Assembly (NCBI GenBank): GCA_964541895.1
Contig: CAZISM010000001.1
Span: forward strand, 62,001 to 126,000
Direction of reading: 5' to 3'
DNA: 64,000 nt
Source of the DNA: CAZISM01 sp964541895
Lineage (GTDB): Bacteria > Zhuqueibacterota > Zhuqueibacteria > Residuimicrobiales > Residuimicrobiaceae
Shown: positions 26,764-36,488 of the stretch, piece by piece
Numbering within the stretch: the stretch's first letter is position 1
Layout: the number at the start of each line of letters is the position of its first letter
Position numbers and translations under genes: made by a program
Notes under the pieces: model-generated
Told to the model about the DNA's origin: nothing
Seen by the model: only the letters and a program-made list of their open reading frames with translations
The model's database searches: none

Positions 26764-29047
26764 GGCCCTGCCAATAGCGAATTTTGCACACGCCCGGCGC
26801 GTCCGGGCTGCCGTCAAATGCCAGGAAAGAATTGGTCGCCGGCTGCTCGAACAGCACCTGGTCGCCCCAGGTGATCTTGGTCAGGTTGACGGCGGTCCAG
26901 TCCATGCCCGTGCCCTGGCGGACGGCATAGAGAAAATCGGCGTTGGTCTCCAGGTCGGCGTAGCCGATCCTGCCGGCTTCGTAGGTATATTTGGGACGGC
27001 GCCAGTCCCTGACGATATCCATGCGCAGGTCTCGTTTGGCGCCGATCAGGATCTCGCGATCGTCGAGAGTGATGGAGAGCGCTACGCCGGCTTCCGGCGA
27101 TTGGCATTCGACCATTTTAATGCGTTGCAGCCAGGGCGCGACCGGCTCGGTCGCATCATGTGGAATGAGCACCGTGGTAAAGACGATGGTCTGGCCCAGT
27201 TCGAAATGCTGCCCGGTCACCTGATGGATCGCCAGCTCGTTCTGAAAATGGCGTTTGATTTTCTCCACGCCTTCCATACGATAATGGGTCTGTGGAAAAT
27301 AGATGAGCAGATGTTTGTTCTCAGGCAGTTTGAGCGTCTGTATGGAATCATAGACCGTATCGTACCAGTGGTCGCCCCGGCTGACGATTTTGCGGGTGTG
27401 CCACAGGTTGGCGGCGGTAAAAAAGGACTCGCTGCGGGATTTAACCACATCGAACACGACAAACAGTTCCAGGTTTTTAACGTAGGTGATGATGCGGTCG
27501 GTTTCATAGCCGGCGAGATCGTCGGTCAGTCGGGTGCGGGAGTAATCAAATTCCGGAAAGGTGAGAAAATCGATTTTTTGGGTGCGCACCTTGCGGTACG
27601 AGCCGGCGTTGTGCAGGAAATCGAGAACCGACTGTCCGGCCACTGGTCCCACTTTGCCCAGCACATAACGCATTTCGCCCTCTTTCTGACCGAAGAATAT
27701 TTTTTCCTGTCGGACGCAGATGCGGTTGTGAAAATAATCCTGGCGGTAAGCGCCGAACGGGCCGCTGGGCATCCAGTCGCGATAGCCGGCGTCATGAAGC
27801 AGGACGGAACCGCCGGACATGAGCAGGGAAAGGCTGTTTTCGTCCGCATGGCCATGGGTCATCTTTTCCTCTTCGACCGGAATGGTATCGCGCAGGTAAT
27901 CGCGATAGAGCAGGCCGCCATCCCCTTCATCGCGATAGTTCAGCAGCAGGTAGGTGGAGGTCGGTTGCCAGCCGTTGCGCATCACGACTTTTTTGCCCTG
28001 GACATCCTCCATAACCTCCTGGCTCAGCTGTGTGGGCGCTTGCGGAACAATGCGGTCGTCGGCCCACACGTAGCAGTCCATGAGTTGATACCCCAGGCCG
28101 ACGGAGACAGGTTTATTAAAGTCGACAAACTTTTTCGCCAGGCGGCCGGCGGCCCACTTGAGTTGCGGATTTTTGTAGGCGGTCGCAGCGGCTTCGAAAA
28201 AAATCATATAGAGATTCCAGTTGGAACGCCAGTTGGCATCGCCGAAATCGGGAATCATATCGTCGGGGCTCATGAGATTTAAAAAGTACTGGCTATAGTA
28301 ATACATTTCCGGGGTGTGAAACAGATCGGGCATATTCTGCAGCGCTTCGGCGCAGCCCAACAGGGAGTACAGCCAGACTCCGTGATAGATGGTAGCGTCT
28401 TCGATTTCCCATGTGCCCCAATTGTCGCCCAATAATGCATCCAGGTTCATGCGCCATATGCCGGCGCTGGGATGATGGGGCACGGCGCGCAGCGCCCAGG
28501 CCAGGCATTCCGCCCGCAGCATGGCGCGATTCATGGCGCCCCATTCCTGGCTGGTCAGTATGTAATCGGTACTCTCGCCGATCAACTGATTGATCGTTTC
28601 CTGCTCGGCGGCGGTCAGCACGCCTTTGCGGCGCAAGCCGTCATAGGCGCGCGAATAGCGCATGGCCGTAAAAAAATTCGGCAACGCCGGCAGAATCCGG
28701 GCGTATTCCGCTTTTTTATTTCTGGCTTGCACCGGATACATGGAGCGATAATCGCCATAGGTCAACAGCACTTTTTTGGCTCGTGCCGCATACTCTTTGC
28801 GACCCTCCATCTGGTACAGCTGCGAATAGATGGCCGCCATTTCCAGCAGATAGGGCGGCGCGTTGTAGCCGAACACATATTCGGGATCGAACTGTTTTTT
28901 CCAGACCGACACCAGGCTGTCGTAATGATTCCAGGTCCAATCGGCGCTGGCGCGAGCATAGTGCAGATATTGTTTGCGAGTGACCATGTCCGTTTGTGCG
29001 AAAGTGAATCCCACCCATAGCAATACAAGCAAAGCTGTTTTCCGCAT
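26747..29047 (-). CDS. Exported heparinase II/III-like (polysaccharide lyase fold) protein
   Basis: 766 residues with a signal peptide (1-17). The first 400 residues are helix-rich, consistent with the alpha/alpha toroid of uronate lyases (WGAMNRAMLRAECLAWAL). The central beta-sandwich carries the heparinase II/III signature: MTHGHADENSLSLLMSGG followed by SVLLHDAGYRD, where His and Tyr residues are candidate catalytic bases. Such enzymes cleave uronate-containing polysaccharides (alginate, heparinoids, ulvan-like) by beta-elimination. It is divergent from a sodium:solute symporter gene, which fits uptake of the released sugar acids. Confidence 0.82.
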   Translation of the reverse strand: MRKTALLVLLWVGFTFAQTDMVTRKQYLHYARASADWTWNHYDSLVSVWKKQFDPEYVFGYNAPPYLLEMAAIYSQLYQMEGRKEYAARAKKVLLTYGDYRSMYPVQARNKKAEYARILPALPNFFTAMRYSRAYDGLRRKGVLTAAEQETINQLIGESTDYILTSQEWGAMNRAMLRAECLAWALRAVPHHPSAGIWRMNLDALLGDNWGTWEIEDATIYHGVWLYSLLGCAEALQNMPDLFHTPEMYYYSQYFLNLMSPDDMIPDFGDANWRSNWNLYMIFFEAAATAYKNPQLKWAAGRLAKKFVDFNKPVSVGLGYQLMDCYVWADDRIVPQAPTQLSQEVMEDVQGKKVVMRNGWQPTSTYLLLNYRDEGDGGLLYRDYLRDTIPVEEEKMTHGHADENSLSLLMSGGSVLLHDAGYRDWMPSGPFGAYRQDYFHNRICVRQEKIFFGQKEGEMRYVLGKVGPVAGQSVLDFLHNAGSYRKVRTQKIDFLTFPEFDYSRTRLTDDLAGYETDRIITYVKNLELFVVFDVVKSRSESFFTAANLWHTRKIVSRGDHWYDTVYDSIQTLKLPENKHLLIYFPQTHYRMEGVEKIKRHFQNELAIHQVTGQHFELGQTIVFTTVLIPHDATEPVAPWLQRIKMVECQSPEAGVALSITLDDREILIGAKRDLRMDIVRDWRRPKYTYEAGRIGYADLETNADFLYAVRQGTGMDWTAVNLTKITWGDQVLFEQPATNSFLAFDGSPDAPGVCKIRYWQGHAGKK

Positions 29048-29170
29048 GAACCACTCCTTTCCCGTCTTGCGATAAAGCTTGTTTTTGTGGATAAAAATAA
29101 GAATATTGGGCTTTCATGTTAATGACCATGGTAAGTTAACGGATTCTGCAGGGATAGGCAAGAAAAAAGT

Positions 29171-30883
29171 ATGCTGAACACAATCAATCTTCTCGACATC
29201 GCCGTGGTTATTTTTTATATGAGCCTCATGCTGGCGATCGGCCTCTATTTTAAGCGCTACATGAAGGCGGCCAAGGACTATTTTGCCGGCGGCAATCTGA
29301 TACCTTGGTGGGTAGGAGGCATCTCCCTTTACATGAGCAGTTTCACCGCCTGGACCTTTACGGGCGCTGCCGGCTTTGTCTATCATACCGGCTGGTTCGG
29401 TGTGCTCTACTTTGCATCCTGGCCGGTGTCGTATCTGCTCGGCTATCAGCTTACGGCGGCGCGCTGGCGACGCTCGCGCGTCCTTTCGCCCGTAGAGTAT
29501 GTGTCTACGCGTTACAACCTCACCACCCAGCAGGTGCTCAGCTATGTTCTGGTAACCAGCGGCTTGCTCTCCAGAGGGATCACCCTGACGGCTGTCTGTA
29601 AAATCATTGCCGCCGCCACCAATTTGCCGCTCGATTATATGATCATTTTTGTGGGCGTGGTGATTCTGCTCTACACCATGCATGGCGGATTATGGGCCGT
29701 ATCGGTTACGGATGTGGTGCAGTTTATTTTTCTCTTTGTTATCACCCTCATCATCACACCCATGACACTGCACGAGGTCGGAGGACTTCAGGGCCTGGCG
29801 GCCAAGATTCCAACCATTTCGTTTGAGCATGACTATGCCGGTTTCAAATACGATTTGCATTATTTGCTGGCGTTTACCCTGGTCAACATCCTGAACGTCA
29901 ACTGGAGCGCTGCCCAGCGCTATTACAGTGTGATCGATGAGAAAGCGGCAAAGCGGGTTGGACTGTCCTGCGGTCTGCTGTTCCTGTCCGTGCCGATTCT
30001 GTTCGGACTGCCGCCGTTGGCGGCCCGAGTGTTCTGGCCGGAATTAACCCAGATCGCATTTTTTACTCAACACGCCCGGCCGGAAGATTTGATTTACCTC
30101 GGCATCGTGCTGAAATGGTTGCCGAACGGCCTAATCGGCTTTTTCCTGGCCGCCATGTTTGCCGCCACCATGAGCACGCTCTCGGGCGCGTACAATGTGG
30201 ATGCCTCCATCATTGCCCGCGATATTTACAAAGGCTTGCTGAAACCGCAGGCCAGCGACCAGCAGATGCTGCGTGTGGGCAAGTATGCCACGGTCGTGCT
30301 GGGTTTGGTCACCATCGCGACGGCATTGATCTATGCCTATAGTTCGTTGGGCATTTTTAATCTGATGGTGATCTTTGTATCGCTGTTTCACGTACCGGTG
30401 GCCGTCCCCATGGTGTTCGGCCTGGTGTTTAAAAAATCATCGCGCTGGTCGGCCATGGTAGCCATGGGATTGGGTTTGTTCACCAGTTTTTTCCTGCGCT
30501 TCGGACTGGGCTGGAGTGTCGGACCGCAGGTCTATGGCACGCTCGTCGCCTCATTCCTGCCGCTGATGCTTTTGCACAAGTTTATCAGGGAAAAGCCGGA
30601 AGACGCTGAAATCAAAAAGAACTTTTTTGCCCGTCTGACCCAGCCCGTCGATGTGGCGCAGGAGGTGTTGGCGCATGGCAGGAAGACGGTATCCGCTTAT
30701 GCTATCGTTGGCGTTAATACCGCACTGATCGGCCTCGTCATTATCGGACTGGCGTTCGTGCAACAAACATCTCAATGGCAAGGAATGACACTGGCGACCG
30801 GCGCGCTCCTGGTGGGTATTGGCGGCGGATTGTATCTCCTGGGAAGAAAGAGCATGGTCAAACAGGGCGGGACAGGGTCCTGA
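29171..30883 (+). CDS. Sodium:solute symporter (SSS family)
   Basis: 570 residues and about 13-14 transmembrane helices. Family features: KAAKDYFAGGNLIPWWVGGISLY near residue 35, MSSFTAWTFTGAAG, the conserved LSPVEYVSTRYN and GFFLAAMFAATMSTLSG (Na+-binding helix). SSS carriers take up sugars, amino acids, nucleosides or organic acids with Na+. Location opposite the heparinase-like gene and near other glycan genes suggests sugar or uronate import; this is inference. The 123-base divergent gap upstream holds a weak -35/-10-like pair (TTGCGA and GATAAA). Confidence 0.93.
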   Translation: MLNTINLLDIAVVIFYMSLMLAIGLYFKRYMKAAKDYFAGGNLIPWWVGGISLYMSSFTAWTFTGAAGFVYHTGWFGVLYFASWPVSYLLGYQLTAARWRRSRVLSPVEYVSTRYNLTTQQVLSYVLVTSGLLSRGITLTAVCKIIAAATNLPLDYMIIFVGVVILLYTMHGGLWAVSVTDVVQFIFLFVITLIITPMTLHEVGGLQGLAAKIPTISFEHDYAGFKYDLHYLLAFTLVNILNVNWSAAQRYYSVIDEKAAKRVGLSCGLLFLSVPILFGLPPLAARVFWPELTQIAFFTQHARPEDLIYLGIVLKWLPNGLIGFFLAAMFAATMSTLSGAYNVDASIIARDIYKGLLKPQASDQQMLRVGKYATVVLGLVTIATALIYAYSSLGIFNLMVIFVSLFHVPVAVPMVFGLVFKKSSRWSAMVAMGLGLFTSFFLRFGLGWSVGPQVYGTLVASFLPLMLLHKFIREKPEDAEIKKNFFARLTQPVDVAQEVLAHGRKTVSAYAIVGVNTALIGLVIIGLAFVQQTSQWQGMTLATGALLVGIGGGLYLLGRKSMVKQGGTGS

Positions 30884-30950
30884 GTCGCTTGTTTTTTGCG
30901 CTGTATACATCCATTTAAAGCAGTGCAGCTGGTTCGGATGGCCACCTGAA

Positions 30951-32558
30951 TTAGGGCCGGCACCTGGCCAGAATGCGCTCCATATTCCTGCCAAATATAT
31001 TCTTCTTTTCCGACTCGCGTAAATCAGCATACGCTACCCAACCGAATTGCGGATAGGGATCGCGCATCGGTGCATCCGATCCGTACAACACCCGTTCCGA
31101 GCCGATTTCCCGCACCATATATTCGATGATCCCCTCCAGCACCGATGTAAACGTGATCTCGAGGACGACATTTTCGAACTCTTTTGCCAGTTCCACATGC
31201 TGTCGGGCGACCTGCCAGCTGGTGCCTGAATGGGCCAGCAATAACGTCAGATTGGGAAAACGCGGTGCAATATCTTTGACTTCACTGCTAAAGTGATCGG
31301 AATAATGCAAAAGGGCAAAGAGCTGGTGTTCGTGTCCGTAGCGGTACCAGGGCATATACCGTTCGTCGTTATAAGGCACGCGCATCATGGGATAATAGGG
31401 CTTTAATCCCAGCATTTTATGTTCCTGATGATAAAAGCGAATCTCCTGGTCCCAATCCTTGACATAGTTGGGATCCAGGGCGGCATAGCCGATAATTTCA
31501 TCCGGGAACTGTTTCATGGCCAGAAGCGTGTCCTCGTTGCCCATGCTGTAATCGCCCCAGATGGCGGTCCAGGCACTGACGCAGGTCTTTTGCACGCCCA
31601 GCTTGCGGTTTCTTGAAACCACACCCTGCGCATCCGAGTTGTTCATGGCCACGCGCGAAGCGCCGCGACCGCCTTCGTGGGTGATGTGGGCGTGCGAATC
31701 GATGATCAAAGCGGAACGCACCGCTTCGCCTTTGAGGGCATGCCCGACGATGCGGTCCGCCGGTTTTTTTACCTCAACGCCCGGCAACGAGGGGAGACGC
31801 AACAGCCGCTGCAGGTTGCCGGCCGCGATCGCCTGTTTTTGCTCCCAGGTCAGATCGGCGTAATCGATATAACTGCGGGCCGCACCGGCGCTCCGCCGCG
31901 GCGACTCGCTGCCGAAGAGCAGACGATGACAGCCGATGCGTTCGCACCAGAACTCTAGCATGCGGTTGCCCTGGTAATTGGAAAATTCAAAAAACAGATT
32001 ATCATATTTTTCCGCCAGGGGGGCCAGGGCGCGCGTAGCTTCCCAGCGTATGGAATGCAGAAGCAGATTCAGCTGGGGATACGTATCACAGATCCATGCC
32101 ACTTCGTTCCAGGTCACCTGCACCGCCTCTTCGTAACGACCGGCATCGACGATGAGCAAAACACCCGCCTCCTGCAAAGCGGATAGAAGAGAACCCAGCG
32201 TGCGCTGGTCAACCGGAAACTCGTAGATACGGGGGTATATCTTGAGAGCGCGAACGCCTTGAGATTCCATCTCCCGGATCAGAGCGGAAGGTTTGGGAAA
32301 TTCACCGGTATGATGCGGCAAGCCGACCCAGCACGGAAACAGGTGCGGGTTCTGTCGACACACGGCCGATATCTGCGGATTGCCCAGCGACGGGTGAATC
32401 TCGCGCGCCTGATGAGAATATACCAGCGCGGCCTGAATGTGGCAGCGGTTCATCTCTTCGGTCAGGTGCCCGGCGCTCCAGGATTCCAGCGGATCGGCGG
32501 CGGTGTGCCGACCGATAGCGGTAAAACAGTCAAAATAGACAAGCGATTTTTTTTCCAT
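30951..32558 (-). CDS. Tandem amidohydrolase-2 protein with a degenerate N-terminal half
   Basis: 535 residues made of two homologous amidohydrolase_2 domains (about 1-265 and 280-535). The C-terminal copy has the metal motif DSHAH (about residues 287-291), LLLAHSGTSW and LYGSDAPMRDP. In the N-terminal copy the same places read YFDCFTAIG (no HXH), LLLHSIRWEAT and LFGSESP, so metal ligands are lost and it is probably structural or regulatory. Family enzymes hydrolyse or decarboxylate cyclic acids and lactones. No signal peptide. Its place between the symporter and an S9 peptidase gene in the glycan region suggests a role in sugar-acid catabolism. Confidence 0.85.
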   Translation of the reverse strand: MEKKSLVYFDCFTAIGRHTAADPLESWSAGHLTEEMNRCHIQAALVYSHQAREIHPSLGNPQISAVCRQNPHLFPCWVGLPHHTGEFPKPSALIREMESQGVRALKIYPRIYEFPVDQRTLGSLLSALQEAGVLLIVDAGRYEEAVQVTWNEVAWICDTYPQLNLLLHSIRWEATRALAPLAEKYDNLFFEFSNYQGNRMLEFWCERIGCHRLLFGSESPRRSAGAARSYIDYADLTWEQKQAIAAGNLQRLLRLPSLPGVEVKKPADRIVGHALKGEAVRSALIIDSHAHITHEGGRGASRVAMNNSDAQGVVSRNRKLGVQKTCVSAWTAIWGDYSMGNEDTLLAMKQFPDEIIGYAALDPNYVKDWDQEIRFYHQEHKMLGLKPYYPMMRVPYNDERYMPWYRYGHEHQLFALLHYSDHFSSEVKDIAPRFPNLTLLLAHSGTSWQVARQHVELAKEFENVVLEITFTSVLEGIIEYMVREIGSERVLYGSDAPMRDPYPQFGWVAYADLRESEKKNIFGRNMERILARCRP

Positions 32559-32582
32559 AGCAGAACAAATCTTTCAACTAGT

Positions 32583-35018
32583 TTATCGAGACGCTTTCAT
32601 TTTTACATATTTTTCCAGCCATTGATCCATTTCCCACAGCATATGCAGGATGGATTCCCTGGCCTGATAACCATGGCTTTCAGCCGGCAGAAAAACCAGG
32701 CGGGTCGTTTTGCCCAATCCTTTCAAGGCGTTATAATAGCGCTCGCTCTGCAGCGGAAATGTGCCGGTGTTGTTATCGGCTTCGCCATGAATGAGCAGCA
32801 GTGGTGCTTTAATTTTATCGGCATGCATAAAAGGCGACATGGTGATATAAGTTGCCGGTGCTTCCCAGAGCAGACGTTCTTCCGCCTGAAACCCGAACGG
32901 CGTCAAGGTGCGGTTGTAGGCGCCGCTGCGGGCGAGGCCGGCTGCAAAGAGATCGCAATGGCTCAACAAGTTGGCTGTCATGAATGCACCATAGGAATGG
33001 CCGCCGACGGCGATGCGGTTGCGATCGGCAACGCCGCGCTGGACGACGTAATCCACAGCCGCCTGTGCGCTGGCAACCAGTTGCTGCACATAGGTGTCGT
33101 TAGGTTCCTTGGCGCCTTCGCCGACAATGGGCATGGTCGGATTGTCGAGGATGGCATAGCCGCGCACCAGCCAGAACAGCGGCGAGCCATAGCTGACGCG
33201 GACAAAACGATAGGGGGAATCGGTGACCTGACCGGCGGCATCGGCGCTTTTAAATTCCTGCGGATACGCCCACATGAGCATCGGCAGGGGACCTTGTGCC
33301 GGCGTATAGCCGGGTGGCAGGTACAGCGTGGCGGACAATTGCACGCCGTCTGCACGCGCATAGGTAATGAGTTCTTTCTTTACGCTCAATAATTGCGGAG
33401 TGGGATGAGGAAAGCGGGTCAACGGCCTGGTCGTACGATCTTTGAGTCGATGCAGATAATAATTCGGCTGTTCGGTTACGCTTTCGCGGCGGGTAATGAC
33501 AGATTGGCCGTCGCGAGACATATCAACGACGAATTCATAGTACGGCGCCTGGCACTTCCAGAGCCGCACGGTTTTACCGCTGGCCAGTTCCAGTTCATCC
33601 AGGAAGGGCATATTGCCTTTTGGCGAGGCCCCTTCTCCACGCATGAGAATGGCTTTTCCTTTGCGTGTAAACTGCAGGACATTTGTGCCCTGGGTGGTGG
33701 CGCACAGCAGGGGGGAGCCGGGATGATGATAACGGTCTTCGCTGGAATAATCCAACAGCTTTCGCGCCGGCTGATCGGGTTGCGATGGATTATAGTGCCA
33801 CGCTCGCGTCCGGCGATTGGTCCACCACGATTCATAAATCAGCGCGGTCCGCTGGTCGCCCCAATAGACACCGGCATAGCGCAGCGCCAGATCGGCAAAA
33901 GCGGCCGGGGCGCCGGTGAAGGGTTCAGCGAGCCGGTACAGTCGGTCGCGGATCTCGGCCGGCATTTTGGGATCTCCGCCATCCTGGGCCTCGGCCCAGA
34001 ACACCGTAGCGGCTGCATCCTGACGCCAGTCAAAATAGCGTGGGCCGGTCGGCACCGCATCGTTGCCGATCGGCACTTCTTCGGCCAGCGGCAAATCGGC
34101 GATCTGTCTGATGCGCCGGCCGTTGCGGTCGACGATATCGACCGTTACCGGAAAGCGGTAGAACGGCACCAGGTAGGAGAAGGGCCGATGCATGGTTTGC
34201 ACGATAATATAGCGGCCGTCCGGCGACGGATTAAGCGACCGGTACAAAGCAGCCGGAAGGATCGGTGTGACCGCGCCCTGGAGATCGACGGTGCAGACCC
34301 GGGAGGCGGCATAATATTCAAAAAGGGTCTGGTCGTATTCGTTTTTCAGCAGATCCTGGAACGTCGGCGCCGGCGCTTTTTTGCCGATATTTTCCTGAAT
34401 AATCGGTCCGTCAGGAACAGAAGGAGGCGCCGGCGGTTCGCCCAACGGATCCGGACGCAGTTTGACCAGCAGGGTGTTGCCGTCCGACAGCCAGGTGAAC
34501 GGGCTTCCGGTTACTGCATGCAAACAGCCGGCGAGGAGGCAGGTGGCCGATTTTGTCATAATCGGAACCAGCCATAAATCCATCCCTTTTTCCTGCGCCA
34601 GAACAAATGCGATGTGCCGGCTGTCCGGAGACCATTGCAGATAGCGGATGCGTGCGTCCGCGGGAAGGCCGCTGATTTCCGCTTCTTCGCCGGATTTCAG
34701 ATTCTTGATCAGGATGCGGCTATAGTACGAGGTCCGGCTCGGACCGAACACGCGCGGGTTGATGCGCAGACCGGCGAGGCGCAGCTCGGGTTGGGCTACT
34801 TCGGCGATGGAAGGAAAGCTGGGGGGATAGAGAATCAGCATATGCGATTCATCCGGACTGATGCTGATGCTCGGGGTTGGCGGCGCATCCACCAGATCGA
34901 TGATCTCCTGGGGAGGTTGACGATATCCGTCGCCGGCGGTTGCAGAACCCAGACACAGTACCATCATCATGAAAAGGGCCATAAGCATTTTAGCTTCACT
35001 GTACAGTACCAAGGGCAT
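32583..35018 (-). CDS. Exported S9 family prolyl-oligopeptidase-type peptidase
   Basis: 811 residues from ATG 35018 (AGGAG about six bases upstream); an ATG at 34988 is an alternative without ribosome site. Signal peptide about 1-27 (MMMVLCLGSATAG). A beta-propeller region occupies about 60-560 (LQWSPDSRHIAFVLAQEKG, NPSPDGRYIIVQ). The alpha/beta hydrolase domain at the C-terminus has the nucleophile GGHSYGAFMT, the Asp in HGEADNNTGTFPLQSERY and the His in PAESHGYQ, a complete triad. The sequence resembles glutamyl endopeptidase-type S9 members. It cleaves peptides outside the cytoplasm; its presence among glycan genes hints at glycoprotein or mixed-polymer use. Confidence 0.92.
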   Translation of the reverse strand: MPLVLYSEAKMLMALFMMMVLCLGSATAGDGYRQPPQEIIDLVDAPPTPSISISPDESHMLILYPPSFPSIAEVAQPELRLAGLRINPRVFGPSRTSYYSRILIKNLKSGEEAEISGLPADARIRYLQWSPDSRHIAFVLAQEKGMDLWLVPIMTKSATCLLAGCLHAVTGSPFTWLSDGNTLLVKLRPDPLGEPPAPPSVPDGPIIQENIGKKAPAPTFQDLLKNEYDQTLFEYYAASRVCTVDLQGAVTPILPAALYRSLNPSPDGRYIIVQTMHRPFSYLVPFYRFPVTVDIVDRNGRRIRQIADLPLAEEVPIGNDAVPTGPRYFDWRQDAAATVFWAEAQDGGDPKMPAEIRDRLYRLAEPFTGAPAAFADLALRYAGVYWGDQRTALIYESWWTNRRTRAWHYNPSQPDQPARKLLDYSSEDRYHHPGSPLLCATTQGTNVLQFTRKGKAILMRGEGASPKGNMPFLDELELASGKTVRLWKCQAPYYEFVVDMSRDGQSVITRRESVTEQPNYYLHRLKDRTTRPLTRFPHPTPQLLSVKKELITYARADGVQLSATLYLPPGYTPAQGPLPMLMWAYPQEFKSADAAGQVTDSPYRFVRVSYGSPLFWLVRGYAILDNPTMPIVGEGAKEPNDTYVQQLVASAQAAVDYVVQRGVADRNRIAVGGHSYGAFMTANLLSHCDLFAAGLARSGAYNRTLTPFGFQAEERLLWEAPATYITMSPFMHADKIKAPLLLIHGEADNNTGTFPLQSERYYNALKGLGKTTRLVFLPAESHGYQARESILHMLWEMDQWLEKYVKMKASR

Positions 35019-35140
35019 ACCGGCTCCTATTTCGGACAGATACTTTTGATCGAACGGAACAAGGTTTACAGCATAAAACAGAAATTCGACGATGATCGTC
35101 ATGACCGTTGCCCCCGCAAGTTTCTTTTCATCATTCTTGT

Positions 35141-36337
35141 TTACGATAACATAGCCAGAGATTTCCTCATACGCTCCAAAGTGTCATCAATATCTTCCGG
35201 CGTATGCGAAAAAGAGATGAACCAGCGCACATTGGCAAAGATACCGTGCTGATAGAACAGCGACATCAGACGGTTATAGATCTGCGTGCGCTTCGGTTCG
35301 TCCAGATGTACGTGCAGACTGGAAGAAGGCTCCAGGCCGTACATCTCCACCGGCACATGGAATTCCCGGGCCAGGTGATTGAAACCTTCCTGCAGGCGTT
35401 TGCCCATGGCATAGATATGGGCGTGCACCGGTTCTTCCTGCATGATCTGCATCACGGCCTTGCAGGCGGCCAGAGACAAGGTCTCTCCTGCATAGGTTGT
35501 GGTCAGAATGGTTTTGTCCAATGCCGACATGGCAGCCCGGGTTCCGGCAAAGGCAGACACGGGATAGCCATTGGCCAGGGCTTTGGCATAGACGGAAAAA
35601 TCCGGTATTACGCCGTAGAAAGCCGCTGCACCGCCCAGCGCCATGCGAAAGCCGGTCAGCACTTCATCAAAGATGAGCAGGCTGCCGAAACGATCGCAGA
35701 GTCGGCGAACCTGCTGCAGGTATTCGCGATGCAGATCGCGACTCCAATCATAGGGTTCCATGATGACGCCGGCGATCTGCGAACCGTATTGTGCAAAGAT
35801 GGATTCCAGGGCGTCCAGGTCGCCATAGCCGGCTTCATGAACCAGCGTCTGCAGCAGCGGCGGAACACCGCTGTGAGGCCAGCGCGTCGTAAACCAATCA
35901 TGAAAACCGTGATAGCCGATCGAAACGATATGATCGCGTCCGGTGAGCTGACGCGCCAGACGCAGGCAACAGTTGCAGGCTTCATTGCCGGTCTTCATGA
36001 ACCGGATTTGTTCGGCCCATGGAATGCAGCTGAGAATAGCCTCCGCCGTTTCCAGTTCAATCGGGCTGGCCATGCTGAACAGCACACCTTTTCGCATCTG
36101 TTCCATGACGGCGGCATCGACGACGGGATGACGGTATCCTAAAATGATGGGTCCGAGCGAACAGCGATAGTCGATATACTCTTTGCCGTCCATATCCCAC
36201 ATGCGACATCCCTGTGCGCGTTCGATAAAGGGCGGCATGGGATCCATGTCAGGCTGATACCGTTTGGCGTTGGTTTGTGTGGCCCACGGAATGCGGGACA
36301 AGCTCTTTTGATAATGGGTTTCGTGCGTTACAGTCAT
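35141..36337 (-). CDS. Class III PLP aminotransferase (GSA-aminomutase-like)
   Basis: 398 residues. Class III features: YIDYRCSLGPIILGYRHP near the N-terminus, MKTGNEACNCCLRLAR, VSIGYHGFHDWF, LIFDEVLTGFRMALGG and the PLP-binding Lys in YAKALANGYPVSAF. Overall it is most like glutamate-1-semialdehyde aminomutase and related sugar-linked aminotransferases, but no other heme gene is present here. A role in transaminating a sugar- or acid-derived aldehyde from the neighbouring catabolic genes is an inference. Divergent from the Tat-exported lyase gene, with 151 bases between the starts. Confidence 0.88.
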   Translation of the reverse strand: MTVTHETHYQKSLSRIPWATQTNAKRYQPDMDPMPPFIERAQGCRMWDMDGKEYIDYRCSLGPIILGYRHPVVDAAVMEQMRKGVLFSMASPIELETAEAILSCIPWAEQIRFMKTGNEACNCCLRLARQLTGRDHIVSIGYHGFHDWFTTRWPHSGVPPLLQTLVHEAGYGDLDALESIFAQYGSQIAGVIMEPYDWSRDLHREYLQQVRRLCDRFGSLLIFDEVLTGFRMALGGAAAFYGVIPDFSVYAKALANGYPVSAFAGTRAAMSALDKTILTTTYAGETLSLAACKAVMQIMQEEPVHAHIYAMGKRLQEGFNHLAREFHVPVEMYGLEPSSSLHVHLDEPKRTQIYNRLMSLFYQHGIFANVRWFISFSHTPEDIDDTLERMRKSLAMLS

Positions 36338-36488
36338 AGGCCTACCTGCGGATTAATTAAAGATGTTTTGCGGTCACGGTGACTGATGAATGTACATATT
36401 GTCCTGGAAGAAACCAACATTTAATTGCGCACATAAGGCTTTTGATATTTACGAAAATTATTGTATCTTGCAGGAAAGGAGAATGCCT

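Noticed and set aside
26762..28282. 506-codon open frame on the + strand
   Set aside because: Antisense shadow of the heparinase II/III-like gene; no recognisable motifs and no ribosome site.
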